64,000 nucleotides of DNA from NCBI RefSeq assembly GCF_002305895.1, contig NZ_CP022203.1, positions 660,501 to 724,500 on the forward strand, written 5' to 3'. Origin of the DNA: Corallococcus macrosporus DSM 14697. Lineage in GTDB: Bacteria > Myxococcota > Myxococcia > Myxococcales > Myxococcaceae. This document shows positions 18,043-26,606 of the stretch, in pieces. How positions within the stretch are numbered: position 1 is the first letter of the stretch; each line of letters starts with the position of its first letter. Under the pieces are notes generated by a model. That model had not been told where the DNA came from, did not search any database, and saw only the letters and a list, made by a program, of their open reading frames with translations. Both the position numbers and the translations under genes were made by a program.

Positions 18043-18078
18043 CCCGGCACATGTCACGAGCGTGTGACATGTGCCGGG
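18043..18078 (+). terminator. Stem-loop after htpX
   Basis: A 15-bp perfect stem: CCCGGCACATGTCAC (18043-18057) and its reverse complement (18064-18078), loop GAGCGT. It lies 20 bp past the htpX stop. There is no T-run beyond 'CTGTTTGG', so termination may be partial or Rho-assisted. The inner CACATGTCAC/GTGACATGTG arms could also be a protein-binding palindrome. Confidence 0.6.
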
Positions 18079-18224
18079 CTGTTTGGTGACACAGGGCGCG
18101 CGCCTGTGACGGTGCGGCAACAACGGGGCCCGGTTCGTTGCAGTGGTCCATCCCGTCTTGTAACGGGAGCGCAAACTCGAGCCCGGGCGCTCTGTGCGCG
18201 CCCCGTTGGCAGTCTCGCGCCGTC

Positions 18225-19553
18225 ATGACCCTCCCTGCATCGTTCCGCGCTGTTCTCCAGGCAATGCTGTCCGGCTCCGCGCTGCTGCTGGCGCCCCTCG
18301 CGTCCGCGCAGCAGGACGCGGCCGCGCCGCCGGCCTCCAGTGAGCCTCCTTCCGAGCCGGTGCCGGTGCCGGTGCCCGAGGGCGCGAAGCCCGAGCCCGC
18401 GAAGGCCGAGCCGGCCGAGAAGAAGGAGCGGGCCTGGTACGAGCGCATCCGCATCCGTGGCTACTCGCAGGTCCGTTACAACCGGCTGCCCAGCTTCCGG
18501 GTGAATGACGAGCTCGTCAACGACCAGGGCGACCGCTTCCTGGGCAGGAACACCGGCTTCGGCATCCGGCGCGCGCGCCTGGTCCTCTTCGGTGAGGTCC
18601 ATGACCGGGTGTCCATCTACCTCCAGCCGGACTTCGCCTCGGTCATTGGCGACCAGTACAACGTCACCCTCATGCGGGACTGGTACGCGGACATCTTCCT
18701 GGACGCGAAGAAGGAGTTCCGCCTGCGCGTGGGCCAGTCGAAGATTCCGTTTGGCTTCGAGAACCTCCAGTCCAGCCAGAACCGCCTGCCCCTGGACCGC
18801 AACGACGCCATCAACAGCGCGCTCAAGGACGAGCGCGACCTGGGCGTCTTCTTCTACTGGGCGCCCGACGAAATCCGGAAGCGCTTCAAGTACCTCGTCG
18901 ACAACAACCTGAAGGGCTCCGGCGACTACGGCGTGGTCGGCGTCGGTGTGTTCAATGGCCAGACGGCCAACCGCGCCGAGCGCAATGACACCCCGCACGG
19001 GGTCGTTCGCGTCACGTATCCCTTCCTGTTCGGCTCGCAGTACGTGGAGGCGGGCGTGGGCGGCTACTACGGCCGCTTCGACCTCAACGCCTCGCCGCGT
19101 GACGGCATGCCCTACGCGCTGGCGCGGGGCTCCAACATGGTGGACGCGCGCGCCATCGTCAGCCTGGTCATCTACCCGCAGCCCCTGGGCTTCCAGGCCG
19201 AGTACAACCTGGGCCGCGGTCCCTCGCTGGGCGAGGGGCCCGTCGATGGCCTGCTCATCGACAGCCGCCAGCTCCGGGGCGGCTACGCGCAGCTCATGTA
19301 CAAGCTGGATGGCGTGCTGGGCGTCTCCCTCATCCCCTACATCCGGGGCACCCTCTACGACGGCGGCAAGAAGTTCGAGACGAACGCGCCGCTCTATGAC
19401 GTGCGCGAGCTGGAGCTGGGCGCCGAATGGCAGCTCAACAAGGCGCTGGAGCTGACGGGCACCTATCTGGTGTCAGACCGTACCTCGTCCCGGTACCCGT
19501 ACACCCGGGAGCAGGGCCACGTGACGCGGGTCCAGCTCCAGTTCAATTACTGA
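18225..19553 (+). CDS. Phosphate-selective porin O/P family protein
   Basis: 442 residues from ATG at 18225. Signal peptide about residues 1-28 ('AVLQAMLSGSALLLAPLASA'), then a Pro/Ala/Glu spacer with VPVPVP and EPAKAEPAEK repeats. A 16-strand-type barrel follows: 'RIRGYSQVRYNRLPSF', 'GFGIRRARLVLFGEVHDRV', 'EFRLRVGQSKIPFGFENLQS' and the C-terminal 'HVTRVQLQFNY', ending in the aromatic residue required for outer-membrane assembly. OprO/OprP porins pass phosphate or polyphosphate, but in myxobacteria the family is broad and specificity cannot be read here. No pho box was recognised. Confidence 0.88.
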   Translation: MTLPASFRAVLQAMLSGSALLLAPLASAQQDAAAPPASSEPPSEPVPVPVPEGAKPEPAKAEPAEKKERAWYERIRIRGYSQVRYNRLPSFRVNDELVNDQGDRFLGRNTGFGIRRARLVLFGEVHDRVSIYLQPDFASVIGDQYNVTLMRDWYADIFLDAKKEFRLRVGQSKIPFGFENLQSSQNRLPLDRNDAINSALKDERDLGVFFYWAPDEIRKRFKYLVDNNLKGSGDYGVVGVGVFNGQTANRAERNDTPHGVVRVTYPFLFGSQYVEAGVGGYYGRFDLNASPRDGMPYALARGSNMVDARAIVSLVIYPQPLGFQAEYNLGRGPSLGEGPVDGLLIDSRQLRGGYAQLMYKLDGVLGVSLIPYIRGTLYDGGKKFETNAPLYDVRELELGAEWQLNKALELTGTYLVSDRTSSRYPYTREQGHVTRVQLQFNY

Positions 19554-19739
19554 AGCAATCCCGGTGGGCGCCGTGAGGTGTCTGTCACAAGCTCGTGACT
19601 GGTGCGGTGCGTCAGGGGTTGTTCGTTGATACTGGATTTGAACGCTGGGGCTGTTGTTTTCGCGGCTTGAGCAACTTTCGGACATTGATCCGGAAAAACA
19701 TGGAGGCGTCTGGCTTGCTTCGCCTCCATGGAGCCGTCG

Positions 19740-21371
19740 ATGACTGGAAGCAACACCTCCTACCGAATCCGTCAGGGAGACACGCTCAGCGCCATTGCGC
19801 GGCGCAACAACACCACCGTGGATGCACTGGCGCGAGCCAACAACATCCAGAACCCGGACCGCATCATCGCCGGGAAGACCCTGGTCATCCCGGGCGCGCG
19901 GGACGGCTTCGAGGCCAACGTCCCCCGGCCGGTGCCGCGTCCGGCGGGCCTTCAGACGGGTGGGGCGCAGCCGCGTGACAGCTTCGAGGCGGGCACCTCC
20001 CAGGCGGGCATGGCGCAGGGCGTCACGCCCGCGGGCACCGGGGCGGTGTCTGGCACGCAGAATGGCTATCGCAACATCGACCTGACGGCGTTCCGCCAGG
20101 GCGGGTCCAACTCCGAGTCCGCCATTGTCGTTGGCACCTCGGAGGGCAACCGCACGCCGAGCGGCGGCTTCACGGCGAGCTACGGGGGTCACACGGACCC
20201 GGGCAATGCCAAGCACAACCGGGGCTCGTTCTCCTATCAGGGGGGCGGCGCGAGCTCGCCGTCGCACGCGGATGAAATCTGGAACCGCGAGCTGGGCCGC
20301 GTCACGCCGCAGTACCAGGCCGCCGCCCAGCGCGCGGGCCTGGACCCGAACAACGCGCTGCTGGCCTCCTCCTTCTACGACCTGCACACGCAGTCGCCCC
20401 GCGCGGCGCAGAACTTCCTCAACCGCGAGCTGCCCCGGCTGGCGCAGGACCCGCGCGGCGTGACGCCCGAGGCGCTGGTCGACGCGCGCGTGAATGCGTT
20501 CCGCAACGACGCGGGCGAGCTGCGCGCGGCGGGCTTCGACCACAGCGAGACGCGGCTGCGCGCCGACCAGACGCGCCGCGAGACGGCGCTGGTCCGGGCC
20601 CTGGACGCGCGCGGCTACCGCGACGGTGGCTCGAACACCTCCGCGCTGCCGGCCGAGGTCCCCATCCCGCGCCCGCGCCCGGAGCACCTGACGTCCGGCA
20701 CCCCCGCGCTGCCGGCCGAGGTCCCCATCCCGCGCCCGCGCCCGGAGCACCTGACGTCCGGCAACACCCAGGCCGCCGAGAGCGCGACGCCCACGGACTT
20801 CAACGACACGGCGGCCATCACCCCCGCGGCGGACCGCCCGGCGGTCCAGACGAACGCGCCGTGGATCAGCCAGTATGACGGCTCGCAGGTGGTGCGCGCC
20901 GGTGACACGGCGTGCTTCCGCGCGGTGGAGGCCATGGTCAAGCAGGCGGGCGGCACCGTCACCGGCCCGGGCAACCGCATCCAGGTGGCCACCGGTGACG
21001 CCTCGGGCGGCGGCGTGACGGTGGACCGCGCGGCGGCGCAGCGGGGCCGCGAGTACATCGACAGCCAGCTCGACGCGGGCCTGCCCGTGGGCGTGGGGGT
21101 GAACCACCGCTCTGGCCAGAACTCCGACAACGTGGACGGCATCACCGACCACTTCGTCATGATTACCGGCCGCGGCGTCGACGAGCAGGGCCGCACGTAC
21201 TACACCTTCCACGACCCCGCGACGAACCACCGGGAGCGTGGCGCGGACACCAACCCGAACAACCGCTTCTACGTGAACCCCGACACGGGCAACCTGTACC
21301 GCGAGGGGCCCACCACCGGCGCCGTGGTCCAGCGGCACTTCGAAGTGACGATGGTCCGGCCGAACGCCTAG
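19740..21371 (+). CDS. LysM protein with cysteine-peptidase-like C-terminus
   Basis: 543 residues from ATG at 19740 (GGAG upstream); ATG 19728 is an alternative. A LysM domain spans residues 8-52 ('YRIRQGDTLSAIARRNNTT'). A Pro/Gly-rich linker leads to a helical central domain at about 135-290 ('SYQGGGASSPSHADEIWNR', 'ALLASSFYDLHTQSPRAAQNF') seen in other myxobacterial LysM proteins but of unknown activity. Two copies of a 21-residue Pro-rich unit (about 301-342) come next. The C-terminal domain has 'GDTACFRAVEAM' (Cys392), 'DHFVMITGRG' (His471) and 'YYTFHDPAT' (Asp492), the order of a papain-fold Cys-His-Asp triad. Likely a peptidoglycan-degrading enzyme. No signal peptide, so export would need another route. 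Confidence 0.75.
   Translation: MTGSNTSYRIRQGDTLSAIARRNNTTVDALARANNIQNPDRIIAGKTLVIPGARDGFEANVPRPVPRPAGLQTGGAQPRDSFEAGTSQAGMAQGVTPAGTGAVSGTQNGYRNIDLTAFRQGGSNSESAIVVGTSEGNRTPSGGFTASYGGHTDPGNAKHNRGSFSYQGGGASSPSHADEIWNRELGRVTPQYQAAAQRAGLDPNNALLASSFYDLHTQSPRAAQNFLNRELPRLAQDPRGVTPEALVDARVNAFRNDAGELRAAGFDHSETRLRADQTRRETALVRALDARGYRDGGSNTSALPAEVPIPRPRPEHLTSGTPALPAEVPIPRPRPEHLTSGNTQAAESATPTDFNDTAAITPAADRPAVQTNAPWISQYDGSQVVRAGDTACFRAVEAMVKQAGGTVTGPGNRIQVATGDASGGGVTVDRAAAQRGREYIDSQLDAGLPVGVGVNHRSGQNSDNVDGITDHFVMITGRGVDEQGRTYYTFHDPATNHRERGADTNPNNRFYVNPDTGNLYREGPTTGAVVQRHFEVTMVRPNA
20641..20763 (+). repeat. Two perfect 60-bp tandem copies inside the LysM gene
   Basis: Bases 20641-20700 recur exactly at 20704-20763 (period 63 bp). 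Each encodes 'ALPAEVPIPRPRPEHLTSG', a Pro/Arg-rich linker. Identity at every base, including third positions, indicates recent duplication or gene conversion; copy number may vary between strains. Confidence 0.9.
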
Positions 21372-21522
21372 TCGTTCCGCGGGCGCCCCGGCGAGGGGCT
21401 GAGAAGTCCTGATTCCAAGCGTATCCGGGGCGGGAGGCGTGGCTTCCCGCCCCGCTGTGTTCAGTCAGGAAGTGGGCGCGGGCGCGCGGCGCGTTATGGT
21501 CACCTGTGCGCCCCGAGGAGCC

Positions 21523-22686
21523 ATGAACTTCGTCTTCATCTCCCCCCACTTCCCTCCGCATTACTTCCACTTCATCTCCGCGCTGCGGGAGCGGGGCGTC
21601 ACGGTCCTCGGTATCGGTGACGCGTCCTACGAGTCGCTCCACCCCGAGCTGAAGGAGTCCCTGCGGGAGTACTACTTCGTCCCCAGCCTCACGGACGAGG
21701 ACGCGCTCACCCGCGCGGCGGGCTACCTGACGTGGCGGCACGGCCGCATCCACCGCATCGACTCGCTCAACGAGTCCTGGCTGGAGGTGGAGGCGCGCCT
21801 GCGGGAGGACTTCAACGTCCCGGGCCTGCATCCCGAGGACATCCACCGGCTGCGCTCCAAGTCCGGCATGGCGGAGGTGTTCCATGCCGCGGGCGTGCCG
21901 CATCCGGACCTCATCCGCGTCCGCGACGCCGCGCAGGTGAAGGCCTTCGCCGCGCGCGTGGGCTACCCGCTGGTGCTCAAGCCGGACGTGGGCGTGGGCG
22001 CCGCCAACACCTTCAAGGTGGCCAGCGACGCGGAGGTGGACGCGGCCCTGTCCCATCCGCTGCCCACCACCTACGTGGCGCAGCCCTTCGTGCGGGGCAC
22101 CATCGTCACCTACGACGGCATCGTGGACCGGCACGGCGTCATCGTCTTCAACCTCAGTCACGAGTACAGCGACGGAGGCATGGAGACGGTGATGGAGCAG
22201 CGCGACATCTCCTTCTGGAGCCACACGCAGATCCCCCCCGCGCTGGACGTGCTGGGCCGCCAGGTGGTGGCCGCCTTCGGCCTGCGCGAGCGCTGGTTCC
22301 ACCTGGAGTTCTTCCGCCTGCCCGACGGCCGCTTCATGGTGCTGGAGGCCAACCTCCGTCCACCCGGCGGCTTCATGGTGGACATGATGAACTACACCTG
22401 TGACATCGACGTGTACCGGCTCTGGGCGCGCGTGGTGACGGGGGACCCGGTGGCGGACTTCCGCTACACGCCGCGCTACCACGTCTGTCACAGCGCGCGC
22501 CGCAAGTCCCGCCGCTACCGGCACTCGCACGCGGACGTGGAGAAGAAGCTGGGCAGCTCGCTCATCCTCCACCGCGAGCTGCCGGCCATCTACCACAGCC
22601 TCCTGGGCGAGCAGATGTACCTCTCCCGCCACACGGACATGGACGCCCTGCGGGACACGGTGCGCTTCATCCAGGAGAAGGCGTAG
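21523..22686 (+). CDS. ATP-grasp domain carboligase-like protein
   Basis: 387 residues from ATG at 21523 with GAGGAG six bases before. The N-terminal pre-ATP-grasp domain starts 'MNFVFISPHFPPHYFHF'. The ATP-grasp fold is shown by 'YPLVLKPDVGVGAANTFKV' (nucleotide-binding lysine strand) and 'WFHLEFFRLPDGRFMVLEANL', where Glu and Asn are metal ligands. The C-terminal 'DIDVYRLWARVVTGD' is also typical. Enzymes of this class join a carboxylate to an amine or thiol through an acyl phosphate; the substrate is unknown. It stands alone, converging with the DUF2378 gene 7 bp away. No signal peptide. Confidence 0.85.
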   Translation: MNFVFISPHFPPHYFHFISALRERGVTVLGIGDASYESLHPELKESLREYYFVPSLTDEDALTRAAGYLTWRHGRIHRIDSLNESWLEVEARLREDFNVPGLHPEDIHRLRSKSGMAEVFHAAGVPHPDLIRVRDAAQVKAFAARVGYPLVLKPDVGVGAANTFKVASDAEVDAALSHPLPTTYVAQPFVRGTIVTYDGIVDRHGVIVFNLSHEYSDGGMETVMEQRDISFWSHTQIPPALDVLGRQVVAAFGLRERWFHLEFFRLPDGRFMVLEANLRPPGGFMVDMMNYTCDIDVYRLWARVVTGDPVADFRYTPRYHVCHSARRKSRRYRHSHADVEKKLGSSLILHRELPAIYHSLLGEQMYLSRHTDMDALRDTVRFIQEKA

Positions 22687-22693
22687 CGCGCGC

Positions 22694-23266
22694 TCAGCGC
22701 TCCGTCCAGGTGAGCAGGTACGTGGTGCCGTCCGCGTCTTCTTGCGTGCGCGTCACGCGCGGGGACTCGGCGCCGCCCATGCGCAGGAGCGCCTCGAAGA
22801 GCGCCTCCGCGTAGCCGGGCGCGTTCACCCGCGAGTTCATCCGCATCACGAAGGTGGTGGGGCCCTGCTCCGTGAGCTCCGCCTCCGTGTAGTTGTCGGT
22901 GCCGCGCAGCGTCTGCGGCAGGCGCTGCACCATGCGCCGGGGGCCCAGCAGCCGCATCACGCCGTACACCGCGCGCCCCACGATGGTGCGGCCGTAGCCC
23001 TCCACGTGGCGCTCGGCGAGCTGGCGGAAGGCCTCCTCCCGGGGCACGCCGGGGAAGGTCTCCTCGGCGATGACGTTCAGGCACTGCTCCCACAGCGGCA
23101 CCGGGTAGGCGGGCAGCAGCGGCCGGTCCAGGTCGATGCCGGCCTGCCGCAGCCGGTGCTTGAGGCGCGGGGACACCTGGCCGCGCAGCCCGTGCTCCAG
23201 CAGGCCCTCCACCACCTGGACGTAGACGAGCCGCTGCTCCAGGGGAACGGGCCTTCGGTGCTTCAT
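22694..23266 (-). CDS. DUF2378 family protein
   Basis: 190 residues. The pattern 'EQRLVYVQVVEGLLEHGL', 'LYPAYPVPLWEQCL'-like block (here 'LLPAYPVPLWEQCLNVIAEE') and 'AERHVEGYGRTIVGRAVYG' is characteristic of DUF2378 (TIGR02265), a paralogous family in Myxococcus and Stigmatella relatives with no known biochemical role. No signal peptide or membrane segment. It starts 10 bp after the esterase stop, so the two form an operon with the esterase first. Confidence 0.85.
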   Translation of the reverse strand: MKHRRPVPLEQRLVYVQVVEGLLEHGLRGQVSPRLKHRLRQAGIDLDRPLLPAYPVPLWEQCLNVIAEETFPGVPREEAFRQLAERHVEGYGRTIVGRAVYGVMRLLGPRRMVQRLPQTLRGTDNYTEAELTEQGPTTFVMRMNSRVNAPGYAEALFEALLRMGGAESPRVTRTQEDADGTTYLLTWTER

Positions 23267-23276
23267 GGTCGGCGCC

Positions 23277-24050
23277 TCACCCCAGCAGCCAGCGCATGGC
23301 GGTCGGCAGCCGGCGCTGCCAGTCCCGCTCGTGGTGTCCGCCGTGCGGGTCCAGCACCAGCGCCACCTCGTGGTCCGCGTAGCCCAGCTGCTTGAGGTGC
23401 TCGTAGAAGGCGCGCGTGGACTCGCCGTAGTAGAGCGGCACGCCGCTGGCGTCGGTGTACTCGTGGGCGCCCGCGTCCAGGTAGATGCGCGTCCAGCGGC
23501 GGCTGTGCGAAGCCCACGCGCCGAAGAGCTGGCTGGCGCCCCACGTCACGGTGGGGGACAGGGCGCCGATGCGGCCGAACACGTCCGGGTAGCGGCACCC
23601 GAGGTACAGCGAAATCAGGCCCCCCAGCGACGAGCCCATGGCCCCCGTCCACCGAGGCTCCGGCCGGGTGCGGTAGGTGCGGTCCACCAGCGGCTTGAGG
23701 TGCTCCACCAGGAAGCGCGCGTAGGCCTCGCCGCGCGCGTGAACCTGGCCGCGAGGCTCGTCCCACGGCGAATAGTCGTGCACGCGCCCCTGGCCGGAGT
23801 CCACCGCGACGATGAGCCAGGGCTCCAGGCTCCCTTCGCCCACGCCGTGCTCCAGCGCCAGGTTGGCGCACCAGGTCTCGAAGAGGGCCGATTCAGGGTG
23901 GGCGAACACGTTCTGCCCGTCGTGCATGTACAGCACGGGGAACCGGTGGCCCGGCATCGCGTCGTATGCGTGGGGGGTATAGACGCGCACGGTGCGCGCG
24001 AAGCCCTCCTGGGGGGAGGGGAAGTCTCGGACGATGTGGACGTGGCCCAT
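23277..24050 (-). CDS. Putative esterase (alpha/beta hydrolase, esterase D/Fes-like)
   Basis: 257 residues from ATG at 24050 (MGHVHIVRDFPSPQ). The family signature 'FPVLYMHDGQNVF' is followed by the nucleophile elbow 'GAMGSSLGGLISLYLG' (Ser141). A late acid/His region 'VLDPHGGHHERDW' supplies the His. Such enzymes hydrolyse acyl esters, including trilactone siderophores and acyl sugars; substrate unknown. No signal peptide at this start; the longer upstream reading is Pro/Arg rich and not convincing. It is followed by DUF2378 after 10 bp. Confidence 0.88.
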   Translation of the reverse strand: MGHVHIVRDFPSPQEGFARTVRVYTPHAYDAMPGHRFPVLYMHDGQNVFAHPESALFETWCANLALEHGVGEGSLEPWLIVAVDSGQGRVHDYSPWDEPRGQVHARGEAYARFLVEHLKPLVDRTYRTRPEPRWTGAMGSSLGGLISLYLGCRYPDVFGRIGALSPTVTWGASQLFGAWASHSRRWTRIYLDAGAHEYTDASGVPLYYGESTRAFYEHLKQLGYADHEVALVLDPHGGHHERDWQRRLPTAMRWLLG

Positions 24051-24165
24051 GGGAACCGGGTGCCAGCATACCTGGAGGGGGGACGGCCCGGGAGCCGCTG
24101 GCCTCGGGGATGCACGAGCGAGGCGCCCAAGCCGCGTGAAAAGCCGGTTATTCTGGAGTCCCCTC

Positions 24166-24357
24166 ATGGAGCTGGAACATCCCCATCTGGCGGTCCTGCT
24201 GCTCACCACCGAGGCCGACCTGCGCGACGCACGCGAGGCCCTGGATGGGAGCGAGGAGTCCCGCCTGCGCTATGTCGCCGCGGAGAGCCGCGCGGAGGCC
24301 GCGTACTTCCTGGCGTGGGACCTGCTCGAGGTCGACCCGCGCCTGGGCCGGGCCTGA
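24166..24357 (+). CDS. Small hypothetical protein
   Basis: 63 residues from ATG at 24166 with GGAG eight bases upstream (CTGGAGTCCCCTCATG). Acidic and helical ('LLTTEADLRDAREALDG', 'AESRAEAAYFLAWDLL'); no Cys, signal peptide or motif. Codon third positions are mostly G or C as in real genes here. It is divergent from the esterase and precedes the barrel gene by 84 bp. Reality as a gene is moderately likely. Confidence 0.5.
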   Translation: MELEHPHLAVLLLTTEADLRDAREALDGSEESRLRYVAAESRAEAAYFLAWDLLEVDPRLGRA

Positions 24358-24441
24358 GCCCCGGCGCCGCGCGCGTCCCGTCCCTGGACGGCTGGTCCGT
24401 GTCGCGGACGGCTCGGATGGAGGGCGCCGCTGTAGGGAATC

Positions 24442-26580
24442 GTGGTCTGTCTTGTGCACAGGGCGCGGCGCGTGCGTCGGGTGCTCTGGGTGGGGTGGTG
24501 GCTGGGGTGGTGGTTGGCGGGGGCGCTGCCCGCGCGTGCCGCGCCGTATGAGGTGGAGCCTGAGTCGGTGGGCGCGCGGGAGTTGCTCGCGCTCGCGGAG
24601 GAGGGCGCCATCTCCGGCGAGACGCTCTCCGCGCTGCTGGCGCTCCGGCGGACCGGCGTGGACCTGTCCGTGGCGAGCCGGGCCTCGCTCTATGGGTTGC
24701 CGGGGCTGACGTACTCGGACGTGGACGGGCTGCTGCGGGCGCGGGGGACCGCCGCCGCCGCGGGAGGGCGCCTGGCGCGTGGGTTGACGGAGGCGGCGTC
24801 GCGGCGGCTCGCGCCCTTCCTGGACGCGCGCGCGCCTGGGCGCCTGTCGGGTGACGCGCGGTTGATGATGGCCTTCGCGGCGTCGGATGGGCTGCTGCCG
24901 CCGCTGGCCTTGCAGGTCCGCGCGGGAGGGCTCGCGGGGCTCCGGGTGGGGCTGCTGACGGCGCTGGCGCGGCGCACCCTGGGGCCGCTGCGCCGGGACG
25001 CGCGCCAGCGGGGCTTCGTGGTGGACGGACCCGGGGCGGCTGTCCAACTGCCCAAGCTGTACATGCAGTGGACGGGGGAGCGCGCCTCGCTGCTGGCGGG
25101 GACGTACCGCCTGGGCTTCGGGCAGCGGCTCACGCTGGACACCACGTCGTTGCCGTCGCCCGACGGCTTCCTCCCGGATGATGGGGTGCGCCCGCCCGCG
25201 GGCCTGGAGCGGGCGTGCCTGGTGGGCGGTGACGGGTGCGAGCCCGAGGCGCGCTTGTCGGACGTCACGCCGGACTTCCGCTGGGACGAGGCGTTCCGGG
25301 GCGTCGCCGGGACGGTGCGAGGTCCGCTGGGCGCGGGCGCGGCGCTGGCGCTCACCGGCTTTGCTTCGTACCAGTCGCGCTCGCTGGCCCGGTCCGCGGT
25401 GCTGGACCGCGGAGCGTGTCCGTCCGCGCGGCCGGGTGCCCGCGGTGCCTGCAAGGCGCCGGACGTCTGGGTGCCGCTGTCTGGCGGCCGGTGGGAGAAG
25501 CTCACCGCGCGGACGCTGCCGGGCGTGTTTCGCGAAGTGGCGGGCGGTGGCAACGCGACGCTGTCGTTCTCCTCGCGTGGGCACGTGGGGCTCACCGGCT
25601 GGGGCGCCCGGCCCGTGTGGCGGGAGGCGACGCTCGACTTCCAGCCCAGCGCCCGTTACCCGGCGGGCGGTGCTTTCGGCGCGCTGGGGCTCGACGCCGC
25701 GTGGGGGCGGGGCGCGGTGGACCTCTTCTTCGAGGGCACGCGCAGCTTCGACGCCGCGCCGGGTGGGGGCGGGGACTTCGGGATGATTCAGCGCACCGTG
25801 CTCTCCGGTGCGTCGCGTGAGCTGGAGGTGTCGCTGCGCTACTACGGGCGGGGCTTCGCCAATCCCTACAGCGGCGCGCCGTCCGGCCCGGATGCGCTGG
25901 AGGGGCTGCGCGTCCGCAACGAGCTGGGCGCCCGGCTGCGCTACCTCCACCGGGAGGAGGGGGCGTGGCGGCTGCGGGGACAGGTGGATGCCTGGACCTT
26001 GCCCGCGGATGGGGCGGTGGCGGGGAGCGCGGGCACGCTCCACGCGCGGACCTCGGTGCGCGGGGACCTCCGCGCGTGGGCGTGGCTCCAGCCCTCGCTC
26101 CAGGTGGAGCTGCGTGACAGCGGCGTGGGCGGGGTGGGGGCGTGCGCGGACGACGTGCTCACCGAGCAGGAGGCGGCGGACCTGTGCGCCAGCGCGCGCT
26201 ACGGCGTCACCGCCCGCTTGCGGTCCGACCTCACGGAGGGGCTGACGGTGGCGCTCCAGTACGGGCATGCGCGGGTGCGGGCGCCCGAGTTGGAGGGGCT
26301 TCGGTCCGACGCGCAGGCGGTGCTCGACGTGCGAGCCCAGCCGTCCGCGTCCCTGAAGCTGCACGGGCGGCTGATGTGGAAGGACCAGGACCTCTCCGAC
26401 CGCAGCCGGCTCCAGCAGGAGCTGCGGGCCGCGGTGGAGGTCGCGTGGAGGGTGTCGAGCGCCGTGTCGGCCCAGGGCCGGTACGCGTGGGTGCTCGACT
26501 TGAAGGACGCGCGCGTGGCCCGTGTGCCGCCCGACCCGCCGCGCCACCTCTTCCACCTGGAGCTGGAGACGCGCTTTTGA
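24442..26580 (+). CDS. Outer-membrane beta-barrel protein with N-terminal helix-hairpin-helix
   Basis: 712 residues from GTG at 24442 (GGGA upstream). A basic N-terminus and Trp-rich hydrophobic stretch (about 14-33) form the signal peptide, ending ARA. Residues ~73-101 ('GVDLSVASRASLYGLPGLTYSD') match the helix-hairpin-helix of ComEA-type DNA-binding proteins (V-D-L-N-x-A pattern and L-P-G-L). From ~150 onward alternate polar/hydrophobic strands form a large barrel; the last residue is Phe in 'HLFHLELETRF', the usual assembly signal. HHH plus barrel is also seen in Bacteroidetes proteins. It lies 26 bp before a lamin-tail lipoprotein and upstream of an SNase-like gene, so a role with extracellular DNA is possible but inferred. 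Confidence 0.75.
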   Translation: MVCLVHRARRVRRVLWVGWWLGWWLAGALPARAAPYEVEPESVGARELLALAEEGAISGETLSALLALRRTGVDLSVASRASLYGLPGLTYSDVDGLLRARGTAAAAGGRLARGLTEAASRRLAPFLDARAPGRLSGDARLMMAFAASDGLLPPLALQVRAGGLAGLRVGLLTALARRTLGPLRRDARQRGFVVDGPGAAVQLPKLYMQWTGERASLLAGTYRLGFGQRLTLDTTSLPSPDGFLPDDGVRPPAGLERACLVGGDGCEPEARLSDVTPDFRWDEAFRGVAGTVRGPLGAGAALALTGFASYQSRSLARSAVLDRGACPSARPGARGACKAPDVWVPLSGGRWEKLTARTLPGVFREVAGGGNATLSFSSRGHVGLTGWGARPVWREATLDFQPSARYPAGGAFGALGLDAAWGRGAVDLFFEGTRSFDAAPGGGGDFGMIQRTVLSGASRELEVSLRYYGRGFANPYSGAPSGPDALEGLRVRNELGARLRYLHREEGAWRLRGQVDAWTLPADGAVAGSAGTLHARTSVRGDLRAWAWLQPSLQVELRDSGVGGVGACADDVLTEQEAADLCASARYGVTARLRSDLTEGLTVALQYGHARVRAPELEGLRSDAQAVLDVRAQPSASLKLHGRLMWKDQDLSDRSRLQQELRAAVEVAWRVSSAVSAQGRYAWVLDLKDARVARVPPDPPRHLFHLELETRF

Positions 26581-26606
26581 CGGAGTTGAACGAGAGGGGG
26601 CAGGGC

